Positions 23,937-34,222 of a DNA stretch of 62,682 bases are shown here, piece after piece. The stretch is from NCBI GenBank assembly GCA_021788365.1, contig JAJYKS010000006.1, positions 1 through 62,682 on the forward strand, given 5' to 3'. The position numbers were made by a program, and so were the translations under genes. The DNA is from a bacterium. Lineage in GTDB: Bacteria > Patescibacteria > Microgenomatia > UBA1400 > UBA12108. Each line of letters begins with the position of its first letter. The stretch's first letter is position 1. Below the pieces are notes generated by a model. It did not search any database. It was not told where the DNA came from and saw only the letters and a program-made list of their open reading frames with translations.

Positions 23937-25136
23937 CTAAAACGCACTCGTCAGATTGTAAATTGGCACAATGATGGCAACGACAAGAAAACCAACCCCA
24001 AGTCCAAGTACGATCATAATGAGAGGCTCGATTGCTGCCGAAAGATTTTTTATTTCATGCTCCGACTCAGTCTCAAAAAATGCCGCGACACGGTTTAGAA
24101 TCTCGTCGAGTTTGCCAGTCTGTTCACCGACCGAAACCATCTGGGAAACGATAAGGGGGAACGTTTGATGCTTTGCAATACTGGTCGCGAGTGAATTGCC
24201 TTTCTCTACATCCTTAGCCACAACCGACAGGTCTTCGGATAGAACAACGCTGTCCACAACGTCCTTAACAATGGTGAGGGCATCCACCAATGAAACACCA
24301 GCCGCTGCCAAGAGGGCGAGGGTGCGGGTAAACTCCGCCATCATCACCATAAGTTTAATTTTGCCATATATGGGGACCTTCAGAAGGATCGTATCGTACA
24401 TGACAGCACCTTGTTTAGTTTTGCGCCAGAGACCGAGGCCATAGATTGCACTAAAAATCCCAAGAATTACGATATACCAGTATTGCGACGTAAAGTTAGA
24501 AACGCCAATGAGTATTTTGGTGACAGTTGGCAGTTGGACGTTAAAATCCTTATACATCGATGTTAGCTTAGGCAATACAAAAATCATCATAACGGCAGCC
24601 ACAACCGTCATACCGATTACAACGATGACGGGATAGATAAGCGCACCTTTTGTTTTTGCCTGAAACTCACGCTGACTCTCCAGGTTATCTGCAAGACGTA
24701 GAAGTATGGTGTCCAGTACGCCAGCCGACTCTCCGGCCCGAATAAGCGCGATATAGACTTTAGAGAACGTATCGGAGTGCGCCGCCATGGCATCAGCGAG
24801 GGTAGAGCCCCCCTCCACTGCACGCAGTATTTGCGCTATTCTCGACTGCAGCGCCGGCGCCGCTTGTACTTGTAAGATGGACAATGCATCGGTCAAGGCA
24901 AGCCCTGCACCAACCATAGTAGACAACTGCCGAGTAAAGTTCACAATATCGTCAAATTTAACGCGATCCGCGAAATGAAAAAGCGATTCACTCCCAGCGG
25001 TCAGCTCGTGAAGCTCTATGATGACGAGCTGCTGGCTGCGCAATACCTCCACAGCCGACTTCTGGCTCTGCGCCTCTACAACACCTTTCCGAAGCTGGCC
25101 ATTCTCCGATCGAGCCTTAAAACGAAAACGCAACAT
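23937..25136 (-). CDS. pilC: Type IV pilus inner-membrane platform protein PilC (GspF family)
   Basis: Two T2SF domains are visible: the first with FTRQLSTMVGAGLALTDAL and the second with FTRTLALLAAAGVSLVDAL. Membrane helices follow each (about 165-190, 215-235 and the C-terminus). It has 399 aa, as usual. It is the third gene of pilB-pilT-pilC. Confidence 0.94.
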   Translation of the reverse strand: MLRFRFKARSENGQLRKGVVEAQSQKSAVEVLRSQQLVIIELHELTAGSESLFHFADRVKFDDIVNFTRQLSTMVGAGLALTDALSILQVQAAPALQSRIAQILRAVEGGSTLADAMAAHSDTFSKVYIALIRAGESAGVLDTILLRLADNLESQREFQAKTKGALIYPVIVVIGMTVVAAVMMIFVLPKLTSMYKDFNVQLPTVTKILIGVSNFTSQYWYIVILGIFSAIYGLGLWRKTKQGAVMYDTILLKVPIYGKIKLMVMMAEFTRTLALLAAAGVSLVDALTIVKDVVDSVVLSEDLSVVAKDVEKGNSLATSIAKHQTFPLIVSQMVSVGEQTGKLDEILNRVAAFFETESEHEIKNLSAAIEPLIMIVLGLGVGFLVVAIIVPIYNLTSAF

Positions 25137-25143
25137 ATTCCGT

Positions 25144-26202
25144 TTATCTCCCCGCCACTAATCTATTAAGTTCATCGAGGTTGAGTGCATAATCACGTGC
25201 CGTTTGCAGCGTGATCTTTTTTGCGAGATAGCTCTCTGTAAGTGCCATCTCTAACGTTCGCATACCGACGTCCGTAGATGTCTGCATCGTGTTCACCAAC
25301 ATGTGAGTTTTACCGTCGCGAATAAGCGATCGTACGGCAGGAGACGCCAAGAGAATCTCTTGGACCGCCACCTGACGATTGTCGATTGAGGGGATGAGCC
25401 GCTGCGCAACGACCGCTTCAAGAGAAAGGGATAATTGTTGCCGTATCTGCTGCTGCTGATCCTCAGGGAACACGCCAACAATACGATCGATAGTCTGTGC
25501 TGCCGAGTTGGTATGAAGTGTCGCAAACACAAGGTGACCGGTCTCGGCTATGGTGAGGGCGCTCTCAATCGTGTCATAGTCGCGCATTTCACCTATGAGG
25601 ACCACGTTCGGATCCTCTCGGAGTACACTCCGCAAAGCCACATTCCATGAGTGAGTGTCCGCATGAAGCTCACGCTGCGAAATGATGCTTTTCGCCGGCG
25701 TATAAACGAACTCGACAGGATCTTCAATGGTTATAATGTGATCAGGTCGCGACTCGTTGATGCGCTTGATCATCGCAGCCAAAGTTGTTGATTTGCCATG
25801 GCCAGTCGGTCCGGTGACAAGCACCAACCCTTGCTTAAGCTCGGTGAGCTCACCAAGGATCGGCGACAATCCCAGTTCTTCAATGGTGTGAATGGTAGAC
25901 GGCACATACCGCAGCGCTGCCGCCAGATTTCCCTTCTCATAGTACACGTTGACACGGAACCGCTCACCAGACGGGAGCGAATAAGAAAAATCAAGTTCAC
26001 GGTCAACAGTAACTTGCTCCTGCTGTTCAGAGGAGAGGAGGGGGGTCACCAGTTGCTTTGCGCTCTCCGGAGTGACAATAGCTGATTCAGGGACCGGTAA
26101 CAAATTGCCGTGAAGACGCAACGTTGGTTGATTACCCACCAAAATATGCACGTCAGAAGCCTGGTAGCGCACACACATTGTTAGTATTTCGTGTATATCC
26201 AT
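25144..26202 (-). CDS. pilT: Pilus retraction ATPase PilT
   Basis: A hexameric ATPase that depolymerises pili. It has ASDVHILVGNQPTLRLHG at the N-terminus, Walker A GPTGHGKST, the Asp box (IITIEDPVEFVY), Walker B (VVLIGEMRD) and the His box (GHLVFATLHTNSA). AGAGGAG lies about 10 nt before ATG 26202; a GTG at 26211 is less likely. PilT implies retractile pili, useful for twitching or DNA uptake. Confidence 0.94.
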   Translation of the reverse strand: MDIHEILTMCVRYQASDVHILVGNQPTLRLHGNLLPVPESAIVTPESAKQLVTPLLSSEQQEQVTVDRELDFSYSLPSGERFRVNVYYEKGNLAAALRYVPSTIHTIEELGLSPILGELTELKQGLVLVTGPTGHGKSTTLAAMIKRINESRPDHIITIEDPVEFVYTPAKSIISQRELHADTHSWNVALRSVLREDPNVVLIGEMRDYDTIESALTIAETGHLVFATLHTNSAAQTIDRIVGVFPEDQQQQIRQQLSLSLEAVVAQRLIPSIDNRQVAVQEILLASPAVRSLIRDGKTHMLVNTMQTSTDVGMRTLEMALTESYLAKKITLQTARDYALNLDELNRLVAGR

Positions 26203-26240
26203 ATGTTCCACGCTCCTCTCATATCTTCTAAAGTCTTGTT

Positions 26241-27956
26241 TTACGTTCTTGCCACACGCATAACTTCCTCGAGTGTGGTCACTCCCTCAAGCGCCTTGAG
26301 GTAGCCATCCTGTTCCATAAGCATCATGCCGTCGGTAACAGCCGCCTGCTCAATTGAGTCAGCTGGAGCATGCTCCAATATCAGTTTCCCGATTTTTTCG
26401 GTAACTTTCAATACCTCAAATATACCGACTCGACCCTGATACCCGGATTCGCCACACGCGTCGCACTTTCTCCCACGGGAAAGCTGGGGTACGTTGCCGC
26501 CGTGTTGTGCCACAAATGAATCATAGAGCGGGCCGAGTACGCGCTTGAGTTCAGTTATCATTTCGGCAGTCGGTGTATATGTCTCTTTGCACTTGTCACA
26601 AATCTTCCGGACCACACGCTGAGCAACAACGCAGGTCATAGTGGAAGCAAGAAGAAACGGTTCTGCCCGCATATCAAGGAGACGTGGGAGGGCGCCAGCA
26701 GAAGAGTTTGTGTGAAGGGTAGAAAATACGAGGTGACCAGTAAGAGACGCCTGTATGGCCAAGTCCGCCGTTTCGTTATCACGGATCTCGCCCACCATGA
26801 TGATATTGGGATCTTGTCGAAGAAACGATCGTAGCCCGTTTGCAAACGTGAGGCCTGCCTTGGGATTTATCTGCACTTGGTTCACACCATCAATTTGGTA
26901 CTCAACCGGATCCTCAAGGGTAGATATGTTTACCTTTGGCGTATTGAGGATGTGTAAAATAGAATAAAGCGTTGTCGTCTTACCTGAACCCGTCGGTCCA
27001 GTGATAAGAATAATACCGTGCGGCACACGGATAGATTCTTCAAGTATCTTAAGCGCCGTCCCCCGAAGTCCCAGATCTGCCATGGTGGGCACGTTGCTAC
27101 TTTTGCGAAGTAGTCGCATCACAATCTTCTCGCCGTCCACCGTAGGGAGCGACGACACACGCAAATCTACTTCCTGCTCGTCTGCCTTAAAGGTAAAGCG
27201 TCCGTCCTGCGGCACACGCCGTTCATCTATCTTCATATCCGACAAAATCTTGACACGAGATACCACGGCATCGTGTACCTTCTTGGGTAGTACCAATTTT
27301 TCCTGAAGTATACCGTCGATACGATACCGCACACGGGTGTGGTCCTCCAATGGTTCGATATGGACATCTGACGCACGGCTCTTGACCGCAAATTCAAGGA
27401 TAGTAGCCACAATCTTTGCGATAGGCGCCTCACGGATGACGTCTCCAATGTGTTCGACGTCCACGATGCGCTTGGCCATATCGGAGTCCTGCGTTTCCTT
27501 AAGCACTTGGGTGACTTCCGCGGACAAGCTCTGAGAGTAGCGCTTCGGTATTTCCTCTTTCAAGGCGTCAGCAAGCGCGAGACCAGGCAACACTTTCGTA
27601 TTCGATTTTGCCTCAAGAAAAGCGATCGTTGAAAGGTCGAGTGGATTTGCCATAGCGACAGAAAGTTGCCGTGTCTTAGGATCAAACGAATAGGGAAGTG
27701 CCTGATAGTATTCAGCAACAGATTCCGGAAATTTGGCGAGTGCCTCAGGAGAAGATGCAAGCGTATCGAGGTCGACGTACGGAACGTTGTATAGTTTTGC
27801 TCGAGCACGCGCAACCGCCTCAGGCGGAACCACACCAGAAGACACGACGAGATCGTCGAGCGGCGTACCACTGACATAACTTTCCTGCTGCAGACGTGAA
27901 TAATCAGAATCCGACAGCAAGCCATCCTTCTTCAGGATGAGGGCAAGATCTTGCAT
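26241..27956 (-). CDS. pilB: Pilus extension ATPase PilB (GspE family)
   Basis: An N-terminal MshEN-type domain (residues ~1-150) precedes the ATPase core with Walker A GPTGSGKTT, IMVGEIRDNETAD (Walker B) and GHLVFSTLHTNSS. A zinc-binding module (CDKCKETY...CDACGESGYQGR) is present. It heads pilB-pilT-pilC and starts 8 nt after TAATAT. Confidence 0.95.
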   Translation of the reverse strand: MQDLALILKKDGLLSDSDYSRLQQESYVSGTPLDDLVVSSGVVPPEAVARARAKLYNVPYVDLDTLASSPEALAKFPESVAEYYQALPYSFDPKTRQLSVAMANPLDLSTIAFLEAKSNTKVLPGLALADALKEEIPKRYSQSLSAEVTQVLKETQDSDMAKRIVDVEHIGDVIREAPIAKIVATILEFAVKSRASDVHIEPLEDHTRVRYRIDGILQEKLVLPKKVHDAVVSRVKILSDMKIDERRVPQDGRFTFKADEQEVDLRVSSLPTVDGEKIVMRLLRKSSNVPTMADLGLRGTALKILEESIRVPHGIILITGPTGSGKTTTLYSILHILNTPKVNISTLEDPVEYQIDGVNQVQINPKAGLTFANGLRSFLRQDPNIIMVGEIRDNETADLAIQASLTGHLVFSTLHTNSSAGALPRLLDMRAEPFLLASTMTCVVAQRVVRKICDKCKETYTPTAEMITELKRVLGPLYDSFVAQHGGNVPQLSRGRKCDACGESGYQGRVGIFEVLKVTEKIGKLILEHAPADSIEQAAVTDGMMLMEQDGYLKALEGVTTLEEVMRVART

Positions 27957-27964
27957 ATGGTTCT

Positions 27965-28012
27965 ATATTAGACATATTTGTTCTATCCGTCCAATGGCAA
28001 TAGACATATAAT
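27965..28012. promoter_or_regulatory. Divergent leaderless promoters for pilB and the HolB-like gene
   Basis: Minus strand: TTGGAC (27994-27989), 18 bp, TAATAT (27970-27965), 8 nt, pilB ATG 27956. Plus strand: TATAAT (28007-28012), 6 nt, ATG 28019, without a clear -35. Confidence 0.65.
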
Positions 28013-28018
28013 GCAGGT

Positions 28019-28669
28019 ATGGCAGCATACATCGTCGATTATGGTACTTCTGAGTCGCGCGCCGCCTACGTAGCAAACGCCGCTGAAACTAAAGAACTCG
28101 TACGTGTAATTGCCGAAAAAACCTCGATCACCATTAAACAAGTACACGAAATTCGCCACGCACTCGCCACGCACAGCCGTTTAGGACGAATCATATGGAT
28201 AGAGGAAGCAAATCAACTGACAATCCCTGCACAGAACGCTCTGTTAAAAATGCTCGAAGAGGGGAATGCCGAATTTATCCTGACATGCGAGCTTGCTGGG
28301 TCACTCCTTGCAACAATCCGCTCCCGCTGTAGCGTAGTACATCTCAGTCGTGAAAAGAAAAAAGATACAAATACCGGTGAAGGGCACGATGCTCTGGGGC
28401 TCGTCAAAATGGCCATGTCCGCCCCCCTCGGCGAGCGGATAGCTCTCGCAGGAAGCGTGAGTACCGACCGCGAAGAAGCACTTGCTTGGATACGGAGACT
28501 TGGTCGAGCGCTTTCCGCAACGCTTGCAACAACAAATAACATTTCCTCTCAAGAGATTTTAGGGAAAATCGAGACGGGAGTGGGGGAGGCAGAACAACAG
28601 CTCTCGGCCAACTGTTCGGTAGCGCTCGCCATGCAACACTTCTTCCTTCACTTACCGAGGACAAAATGA
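28019..28669 (+). CDS. DNA polymerase III delta'-like (HolB-like) protein, reduced
   Basis: It shows the clamp-loader layout from the middle of the AAA+ fold: SITIKQVHEIRHALATHSR, IIWIEEANQLTIPAQNALLKMLEEG and FILTC...LLATIRSRCSVVHL (sensor 1-like). There is no Walker A, which delta' also commonly lacks. At 216 aa it is shorter than HolB (~330), so the collar domain is cut or highly divergent. Role in clamp loading is inferred. Confidence 0.75.
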   Translation: MAAYIVDYGTSESRAAYVANAAETKELVRVIAEKTSITIKQVHEIRHALATHSRLGRIIWIEEANQLTIPAQNALLKMLEEGNAEFILTCELAGSLLATIRSRCSVVHLSREKKKDTNTGEGHDALGLVKMAMSAPLGERIALAGSVSTDREEALAWIRRLGRALSATLATTNNISSQEILGKIETGVGEAEQQLSANCSVALAMQHFFLHLPRTK

Positions 28670-28761
28670 TTATAGGTCCGTGGACGCGTCCGGTTTAGCC
28701 TGCTAGAATGGCCTGTGTTATAGTGGTTACCTGCCCAATTCGATAACGGGAAAAATTGTTT

Positions 28762-30705
28762 ATGCCATCTTCATATTCAGCTAAAGACATTAAAGTCCTC
28801 GAAGGATTGGAGCCTGTCCGCAAGCGTCCCGGCATGTATATAGGCAGTACCGACGAACGAGGGCTACAAGAGCTCCTCAAAGAGATTATCGACAACAGTG
28901 TCGACGAAGCCATCGCCGGCTACGCCAAGAACGTCTACATGACGCTCGAAAAAAGCGGCTATGCCACCATCTCAGACGACGGTCGCGGCATCCCAACCGA
29001 CATGCACCCCTCCGGTGTCTCGGCGCTCGAGATTGCGATGACCAAACTCCACGCGGGCGGCAAATTTGAGGAGACAGCGTACCAGGCATCCGGTGGTTTA
29101 CATGGCGTCGGCGCCTCCGCGGTAAACGCTCTATCGACCGACTTTCGCGTCGTGGTAAAACGCGACGGTACATACTTCACCCAGGAATATACCATCGGCA
29201 AGCCCAAATACGCAGTAAAAACTATTACCGAGGCTGAAGCCAAAAAAATCATAAATCCCGCCCACGCTCACTTATTGACTGACCCCTCTGGTACCTACAC
29301 CACCTTTATCCCGGACACCTCTATCTTCAAGAAAACTATAGAGTTTGACTTTAAGAAGATTAAAGGTCGCGTGCGCGAACGTGCCTACCTGGTACCCAAG
29401 TTATTTTTGCACCTCAACGACGAGCGGACTAACGAGGTCGCCAATTTCTACTTTGAGTCTGGTATCCGCTCACTAGTTGCCCACCTAAACACCCACAAAA
29501 AACCTTTGCACGACGTCATCTACATGAGTGGTGATTACGAGGAAAATGGGCTAAAGATTCTCGCCGAAGTAGCGTTCCAGTACAACGACTCCTTCAACGA
29601 AAACATTTTAACGTTTGCCAACGTAATAAATACCTATGATGGTGGTACGCATTTAACCGGCTTCCGTACCGCCTTGACCAAAGTTATCAAAGATTACCTC
29701 GCAAAAAAGGGCAACGGCAAAGTCGAGATAACCGGTGAGGACCTAAAAGAAGGACTAACAGCGGTTGTCTTTGTGAAAATGCCATCTTCAGAAATCCAGT
29801 TTGAGTCCCAAACCAAAGCCAAACTAAACAACATGGAGGCACAAAGCGCCGTCTACGCCATTGTCAAAGAAAAGCTCGAAGTCTACCTCGAAGAACACCC
29901 CGGCGAAGCTAAAAAGATGCTCGAAAAGGCCGAGCTAGCCGCCAAAGCTCGTATGGCCGCCCGCGCCGCCCGCGATGCCGTGGTTCGCAAGGGTCTTCTC
30001 GAGGGTACCACGCTTCCCGGCAAGCTCGCCGACTGTTCTGACCGTGACCCGGCCAAATCCGAGATATATATCGTCGAGGGAGACTCCGCCGGTGGCTCCG
30101 CCAAACAAGGACGGGATCGTCGTTTTCAGGCCATCTTCCCGCTTCGCGGTAAGATCTTAAACACCGAGCGCGCACGTCTCGACAAGATTATCGCCTTCGA
30201 AGAGCTGAAAAATCTAATTATCGCACTGGGAACGGGGATCGGGGATACTTTCAACATTGAACGACTCCGGTACCACCGAATAATTCTCATGAATGATGCC
30301 GATGTAGATGGCGAACATATTACGACGCTTGCACTGACGTTCTTCTTCCGCCACATGCCAGATATCGTAATGCAGGGTCATCTCTACGTCGCAATGCCAC
30401 CCCTCTACCGCATAGAAGCAGACAAAAATATTCACTACGTCTACTCCGACGAAGAGCGTGACGAAATCTTAAGTGGCCTAAAGGGAAAGAAGACAGTCAT
30501 CCAGCGGTACAAGGGCTTGGGCGAGATGAATCCCGAGCAATTATGGGAAACAACCATGAATCCCAAAAATCGCATCCTGAAGAAGGTAACGGTAGAGGAT
30601 GCCGAGGCCGCCGACGAAGTCTTCTCAATTCTCATGGGTGATGACGTCCCACCACGTAAAAAGTTTATTCAAACCAATGCGCATCAGGCGACACTTGATG
30701 TCTAA
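28762..30705 (+). CDS. gyrB: DNA gyrase subunit B
   Basis: The ATPase subunit of gyrase. The GHKL ATPase has RKRPGMYIGST, EIIDNSVDEAIAGYA and DDGRGIPTD, and the glycine loop GGLHGVGASAVNALS. The TOPRIM domain has EGDSAGGSAKQGRDRRFQAIFPLRGKILN and DADVDGEHI. It has 647 aa without large inserts. The start is ATG 28762. The promoter TGGACG (28681-28686), 17 bp, TAGAAT (28704-28709) leaves about 45 nt of leader, so this is one of the few led transcripts. Confidence 0.95.
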   Translation: MPSSYSAKDIKVLEGLEPVRKRPGMYIGSTDERGLQELLKEIIDNSVDEAIAGYAKNVYMTLEKSGYATISDDGRGIPTDMHPSGVSALEIAMTKLHAGGKFEETAYQASGGLHGVGASAVNALSTDFRVVVKRDGTYFTQEYTIGKPKYAVKTITEAEAKKIINPAHAHLLTDPSGTYTTFIPDTSIFKKTIEFDFKKIKGRVRERAYLVPKLFLHLNDERTNEVANFYFESGIRSLVAHLNTHKKPLHDVIYMSGDYEENGLKILAEVAFQYNDSFNENILTFANVINTYDGGTHLTGFRTALTKVIKDYLAKKGNGKVEITGEDLKEGLTAVVFVKMPSSEIQFESQTKAKLNNMEAQSAVYAIVKEKLEVYLEEHPGEAKKMLEKAELAAKARMAARAARDAVVRKGLLEGTTLPGKLADCSDRDPAKSEIYIVEGDSAGGSAKQGRDRRFQAIFPLRGKILNTERARLDKIIAFEELKNLIIALGTGIGDTFNIERLRYHRIILMNDADVDGEHITTLALTFFFRHMPDIVMQGHLYVAMPPLYRIEADKNIHYVYSDEERDEILSGLKGKKTVIQRYKGLGEMNPEQLWETTMNPKNRILKKVTVEDAEAADEVFSILMGDDVPPRKKFIQTNAHQATLDV

Positions 30706-30724
30706 TACACAAAAAGGAGGTACT

Positions 30725-31222
30725 ATGTCCGATCCCATGCAAATCAAAGTTTTTATAGAAATCCCCGAGGGCTCACATGTCAAATATGAGCGCGACGAAG
30801 AAACGGGTATGATCATGGCAGATCGCATTCTGCACACTCCCATGGCCTTTCCCTTTAACTATGGTTTTGTCTTGGGTAGCAAGGGCCAGGATGGTGACCC
30901 CACCGATATCGTACTCTTAACCTCCGAAAAACTCGTCCCAGGAGTCGGGGTAAAAGCCCAACTCATCGGCATGCTGGAAATGACCGACGAAGAAGGGGTC
31001 GACACCAAATTGATCGCGGTCCCCGTAAAGAAGGTAGATCCATTATTTGGGGTCTGGACAGACGTTACCGATGTTCCGGAACACACCCGTGCGAAAATTA
31101 AACACTTCTTCGACCACTACAAAGATCTCGAGCCCGGCAAGTTTGTCAAAACCGGTGTATTCCTCGGTCGTGCTGAAGCAGAAAAAGTACTAGCAGAAGA
31201 TATGAAGAGGGGAGAAAAATAA
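30725..31222 (+). CDS. ppa: Inorganic pyrophosphatase
   Basis: Family I soluble pyrophosphatase (165 aa). It has FIEIPEGSHVKYERDEETG, PFNYGFV, the signature GDPTDIVLL (D-x-D metal ligands) and VPVKKVDP. The start at 30725 has AAAGGAGG directly upstream. It is placed between gyrB and gyrA, an unusual insertion into a common pair. Confidence 0.94.
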   Translation: MSDPMQIKVFIEIPEGSHVKYERDEETGMIMADRILHTPMAFPFNYGFVLGSKGQDGDPTDIVLLTSEKLVPGVGVKAQLIGMLEMTDEEGVDTKLIAVPVKKVDPLFGVWTDVTDVPEHTRAKIKHFFDHYKDLEPGKFVKTGVFLGRAEAEKVLAEDMKRGEK

Positions 31223-33931
31223 GTGGCAGACGACTCCATTCTAAAACCACTCGACCTCGGTGACGAATCGGTAACCGAGGTGACAGAGACGCTAGCCCCT
31301 GCACCAGCAGAGGGTGGCTTCACCATGAACACTTCGTTCACGACCGAAGATACTCCATACGGTCGCGTTGTTTCCCGCGAAGTAGTGGGGGAGATGAAAA
31401 AAGCATACCTTGACTACGCCATGAGCGTCATCGTCGCCCGTGCGCTCCCGGACGTACGCGACGGCATGAAACCGGTGCATCGTCGCATTCTGTACGGTAT
31501 GAAAGAGCTCGGGCTCTCATTCCCTGCAAAGTACAAGAAGTGTGCCCGTATCGTCGGTGAGGTTCTTGGCAAATACCATCCCCACGGTGATATGGCTGTG
31601 TATGACGCCCTCGCTCGCCTTGCCCAGGACTTCACCATGCGCTATATGCTGGTCGATGGTCAGGGTAACTTCGGCAGCATTGACGGTGATTCCCCCGCAG
31701 CCATGCGTTACACCGAAGCTCGGCTCGCCAAAATCACCGCCGAACTCTTGACGGATCTTGAAAAAGAAACGGTCGATTGGATCGATAACTTCGACGGTAC
31801 TCAGCAAGAGCCGACTGTTTTGCCAGCCAAGCTCCCCAACCTACTCCTTATGGGCTCAGACGGTATTGCCGTTGGCATGGCCACAAAGATCCCACCACAC
31901 AACCTAAACGAGGTTGTCGATGCGACCGTCGCACTCATCGCAAAGGGTAAATCAACTCGCACGGTAGAACTCGCCCAGGATATTCCCGAGGACGAACTGG
32001 CAAGCACTCCCTACACTAATCTCATGGGCTCGTTCGAGTCTTCCGCAGAGGTTGACGACCTCTTGGAAAATATTAAAGGTCCCGATTTCCCAACAGGTGG
32101 AGTCATCTACGATGCAAACGCAATTCGCGAAGTCTATGCTACCGGTAAAGGAAAAATCGTAACCCGCGCCGTGGCCGAAATCGAAGAAACGAAGAGTGGC
32201 AAGTTTCAGATCGTTGTCACCGAGATTCCGTACCAAGTCAACAAAGCAAAGATGATCGGTCGCATGGCCGACCTCGTCCGTGACAAAAAGTTAGACGGTA
32301 TAAGCGACCTTCGGGACGAATCTGACCGTGAGGGTTTACGGATAGTCATCGAGCTCAAAAAAGCCGCCAAACCAAAGAGTGTATTAAACAATCTCTGGAA
32401 ACACACCGAACTACAAAGCAGTTTCCCCGCCAACATGGTGGCTCTCGATGCCTCCGGCACTCCACACCTTATGAATCTAAAAACCATTTTGAGCCACTAT
32501 GTCACCCATCGTCAGATGGTTGTGGTACGTCGCAGCCAGTTTGAGCTAAAAGCTGCTCGCGCTCGCATCCACATACTGGAGGGATATATCAAAGCGCTCG
32601 ATCACTTAGACGAAGTAATAGAGACTATTAAAAAGAGTAAAGACACCGAAGATGCCAAGAAGAATCTTATTGAAAAATTTGGCTTCTCCGATATACAGGC
32701 AGTTGCTATCTTGGATCTACAGCTCCGGCGCCTCTCTGCCCTCGAACGTCAGAAGATAGAAGATGAATACAACGAACTCCTAAAAGTCATTAAAGCACTC
32801 GCTACACTGCTTAAAGACCCAGCTGCAATTCTCGCGACCATCGTCAAGGAGCTCGGCGAGCTTAAGAGTACGTTCGGCGACGAACGAAAGACCAAAGTGG
32901 TAAAGAGCAAGCTTGGAGAATTTTCGGAGGAAGATTTGGTAGCCAAGGAAGACAACCTCGTAGCCATAACCAAAGATGGCTACGTGAAGCGTATGCCGCT
33001 CTCTACCTATCGCACGCAGCGCCGCGGCGGCAAAGGAGTCGTGGGTATGACCACCAAAGAAGAAGATGAGATTATGCACATGACTGTCGCCAATACACAC
33101 GACTTCGTTTTGTTCTTTACCGATCTTGGCAAGGTCTACAGCCTACGCGCATTTGAGCTTCCCGAAGGCTCTCGCCAAGCCAAAGGTCAGGCAATCGTCA
33201 ATTTACTTTCCCTCGGTGACACGGAGCGAGTGCAAGCACTGCTCACACTCACCAAAGATACCTTCACCGACAAAAAGATGTTTATTACCATGGCAACCAA
33301 AAAGGGTATGGTAAAAAAGACGCCGCTCGCCGAATATGAAAACATCCGTGCCTCCGGCAAGATCGGCATCGCGCTCCGCAATGACGATAAGTTGGTGAAG
33401 ACGGTGCTATCAAACGGCGAAAACTATATTATCTTGGTTACTAAGCACGGCAAATCCATCAAATTCAAGGAGACCGACGTGAGTGCCACCGGCCGCGACA
33501 CCATGGGTGTCAAAGGCATAAATCTCAAGGATGGCGACGAAGTTATAGCCATGGAAACTGTCGAAGTAAATCCGGAAAAGCCCATGGATGGTCGCCGCAA
33601 ATTCTATCGCGAGATTCTCGTAGTCACCGAACACGGACTCGGCAAGCGCACAAGCGTCGATGAGTACCCCGAGCAAAATAGGGGAGGGCAGGGGGTAAAA
33701 GTCGCCGAGCTCTCTGAGAAGACGGGTAACATAGCCGCCGTTCGCATGGTAACGGAAGACGATCAGCAGGTGGTCATTAGTACCAAAGCTGCTCAGGTTA
33801 TCAAATTACCCCTGAAAAACATCAAAGTTTTGGGTCGAAGCACCCAGGGGGTCATTCTCATGCGGCCAAATGCAGGCGATCTAGTTACGACGGTTACAAC
33901 ACTGCAAGAATCAGAGGAAGAAGAAGTATAA
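31223..33931 (+). CDS. gyrA: DNA gyrase subunit A
   Basis: The breakage-reunion subunit. A ~45-residue acidic extension precedes the usual start (YGRVVSREVVGEMKKAYLDYAMSVIVARALPDVRDGMKPVHRRILYGM). The catalytic Tyr is in AAMRYTEARL. The C-terminal six-bladed pinwheel includes the GyrA-box region RRGGKGVVGM and repeats such as NRGGQGVKVAEL, supporting gyrase rather than topo IV. The start codon is GTG with GGGGAG eight bases upstream, adjacent to the ppa stop. Confidence 0.94.
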   Translation: MADDSILKPLDLGDESVTEVTETLAPAPAEGGFTMNTSFTTEDTPYGRVVSREVVGEMKKAYLDYAMSVIVARALPDVRDGMKPVHRRILYGMKELGLSFPAKYKKCARIVGEVLGKYHPHGDMAVYDALARLAQDFTMRYMLVDGQGNFGSIDGDSPAAMRYTEARLAKITAELLTDLEKETVDWIDNFDGTQQEPTVLPAKLPNLLLMGSDGIAVGMATKIPPHNLNEVVDATVALIAKGKSTRTVELAQDIPEDELASTPYTNLMGSFESSAEVDDLLENIKGPDFPTGGVIYDANAIREVYATGKGKIVTRAVAEIEETKSGKFQIVVTEIPYQVNKAKMIGRMADLVRDKKLDGISDLRDESDREGLRIVIELKKAAKPKSVLNNLWKHTELQSSFPANMVALDASGTPHLMNLKTILSHYVTHRQMVVVRRSQFELKAARARIHILEGYIKALDHLDEVIETIKKSKDTEDAKKNLIEKFGFSDIQAVAILDLQLRRLSALERQKIEDEYNELLKVIKALATLLKDPAAILATIVKELGELKSTFGDERKTKVVKSKLGEFSEEDLVAKEDNLVAITKDGYVKRMPLSTYRTQRRGGKGVVGMTTKEEDEIMHMTVANTHDFVLFFTDLGKVYSLRAFELPEGSRQAKGQAIVNLLSLGDTERVQALLTLTKDTFTDKKMFITMATKKGMVKKTPLAEYENIRASGKIGIALRNDDKLVKTVLSNGENYIILVTKHGKSIKFKETDVSATGRDTMGVKGINLKDGDEVIAMETVEVNPEKPMDGRRKFYREILVVTEHGLGKRTSVDEYPEQNRGGQGVKVAELSEKTGNIAAVRMVTEDDQQVVISTKAAQVIKLPLKNIKVLGRSTQGVILMRPNAGDLVTTVTTLQESEEEEV

Positions 33932-33941
33932 AGGAGGTAAT

Positions 33942-34139
33942 ATGAAACTAAAGAAAAATGTCGGGACAGTAGACAAAATTGTTCGATACGTGATCGCAAT
34001 TGTTGCGCTGATTGTCGCCATGCGCACCACCGGCTGGGTCGCAGGTGTAGCCTACGTAGTTACAGCAGTTGCTGCCTTGACGGCCACACTCGGCTACTGT
34101 CACCTCTACACATTGCTCGGCATAAATACCACAAAATAA
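33942..34139 (+). CDS. DUF2892-type small membrane protein
   Basis: 65 aa: the N-terminal KNVGTVDKIVRYVIAIVAL motif of the DUF2892 (YgaP-like) inner-membrane family, then a second hydrophobic segment and GYCHLYTLLGINT at the end. AAAGGAGG precedes the ATG. It probably forms a two-helix hairpin in the membrane. Function is unknown. Confidence 0.85.
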   Translation: MKLKKNVGTVDKIVRYVIAIVALIVAMRTTGWVAGVAYVVTAVAALTATLGYCHLYTLLGINTTK

Positions 34140-34222
34140 CGTGTGCGTATCTGTGTCATTTCACCGTAGACGCTCATGATATACTGTAGCTACCAATATA
34201 TAGTTTAAGATTGGGGGTAAGT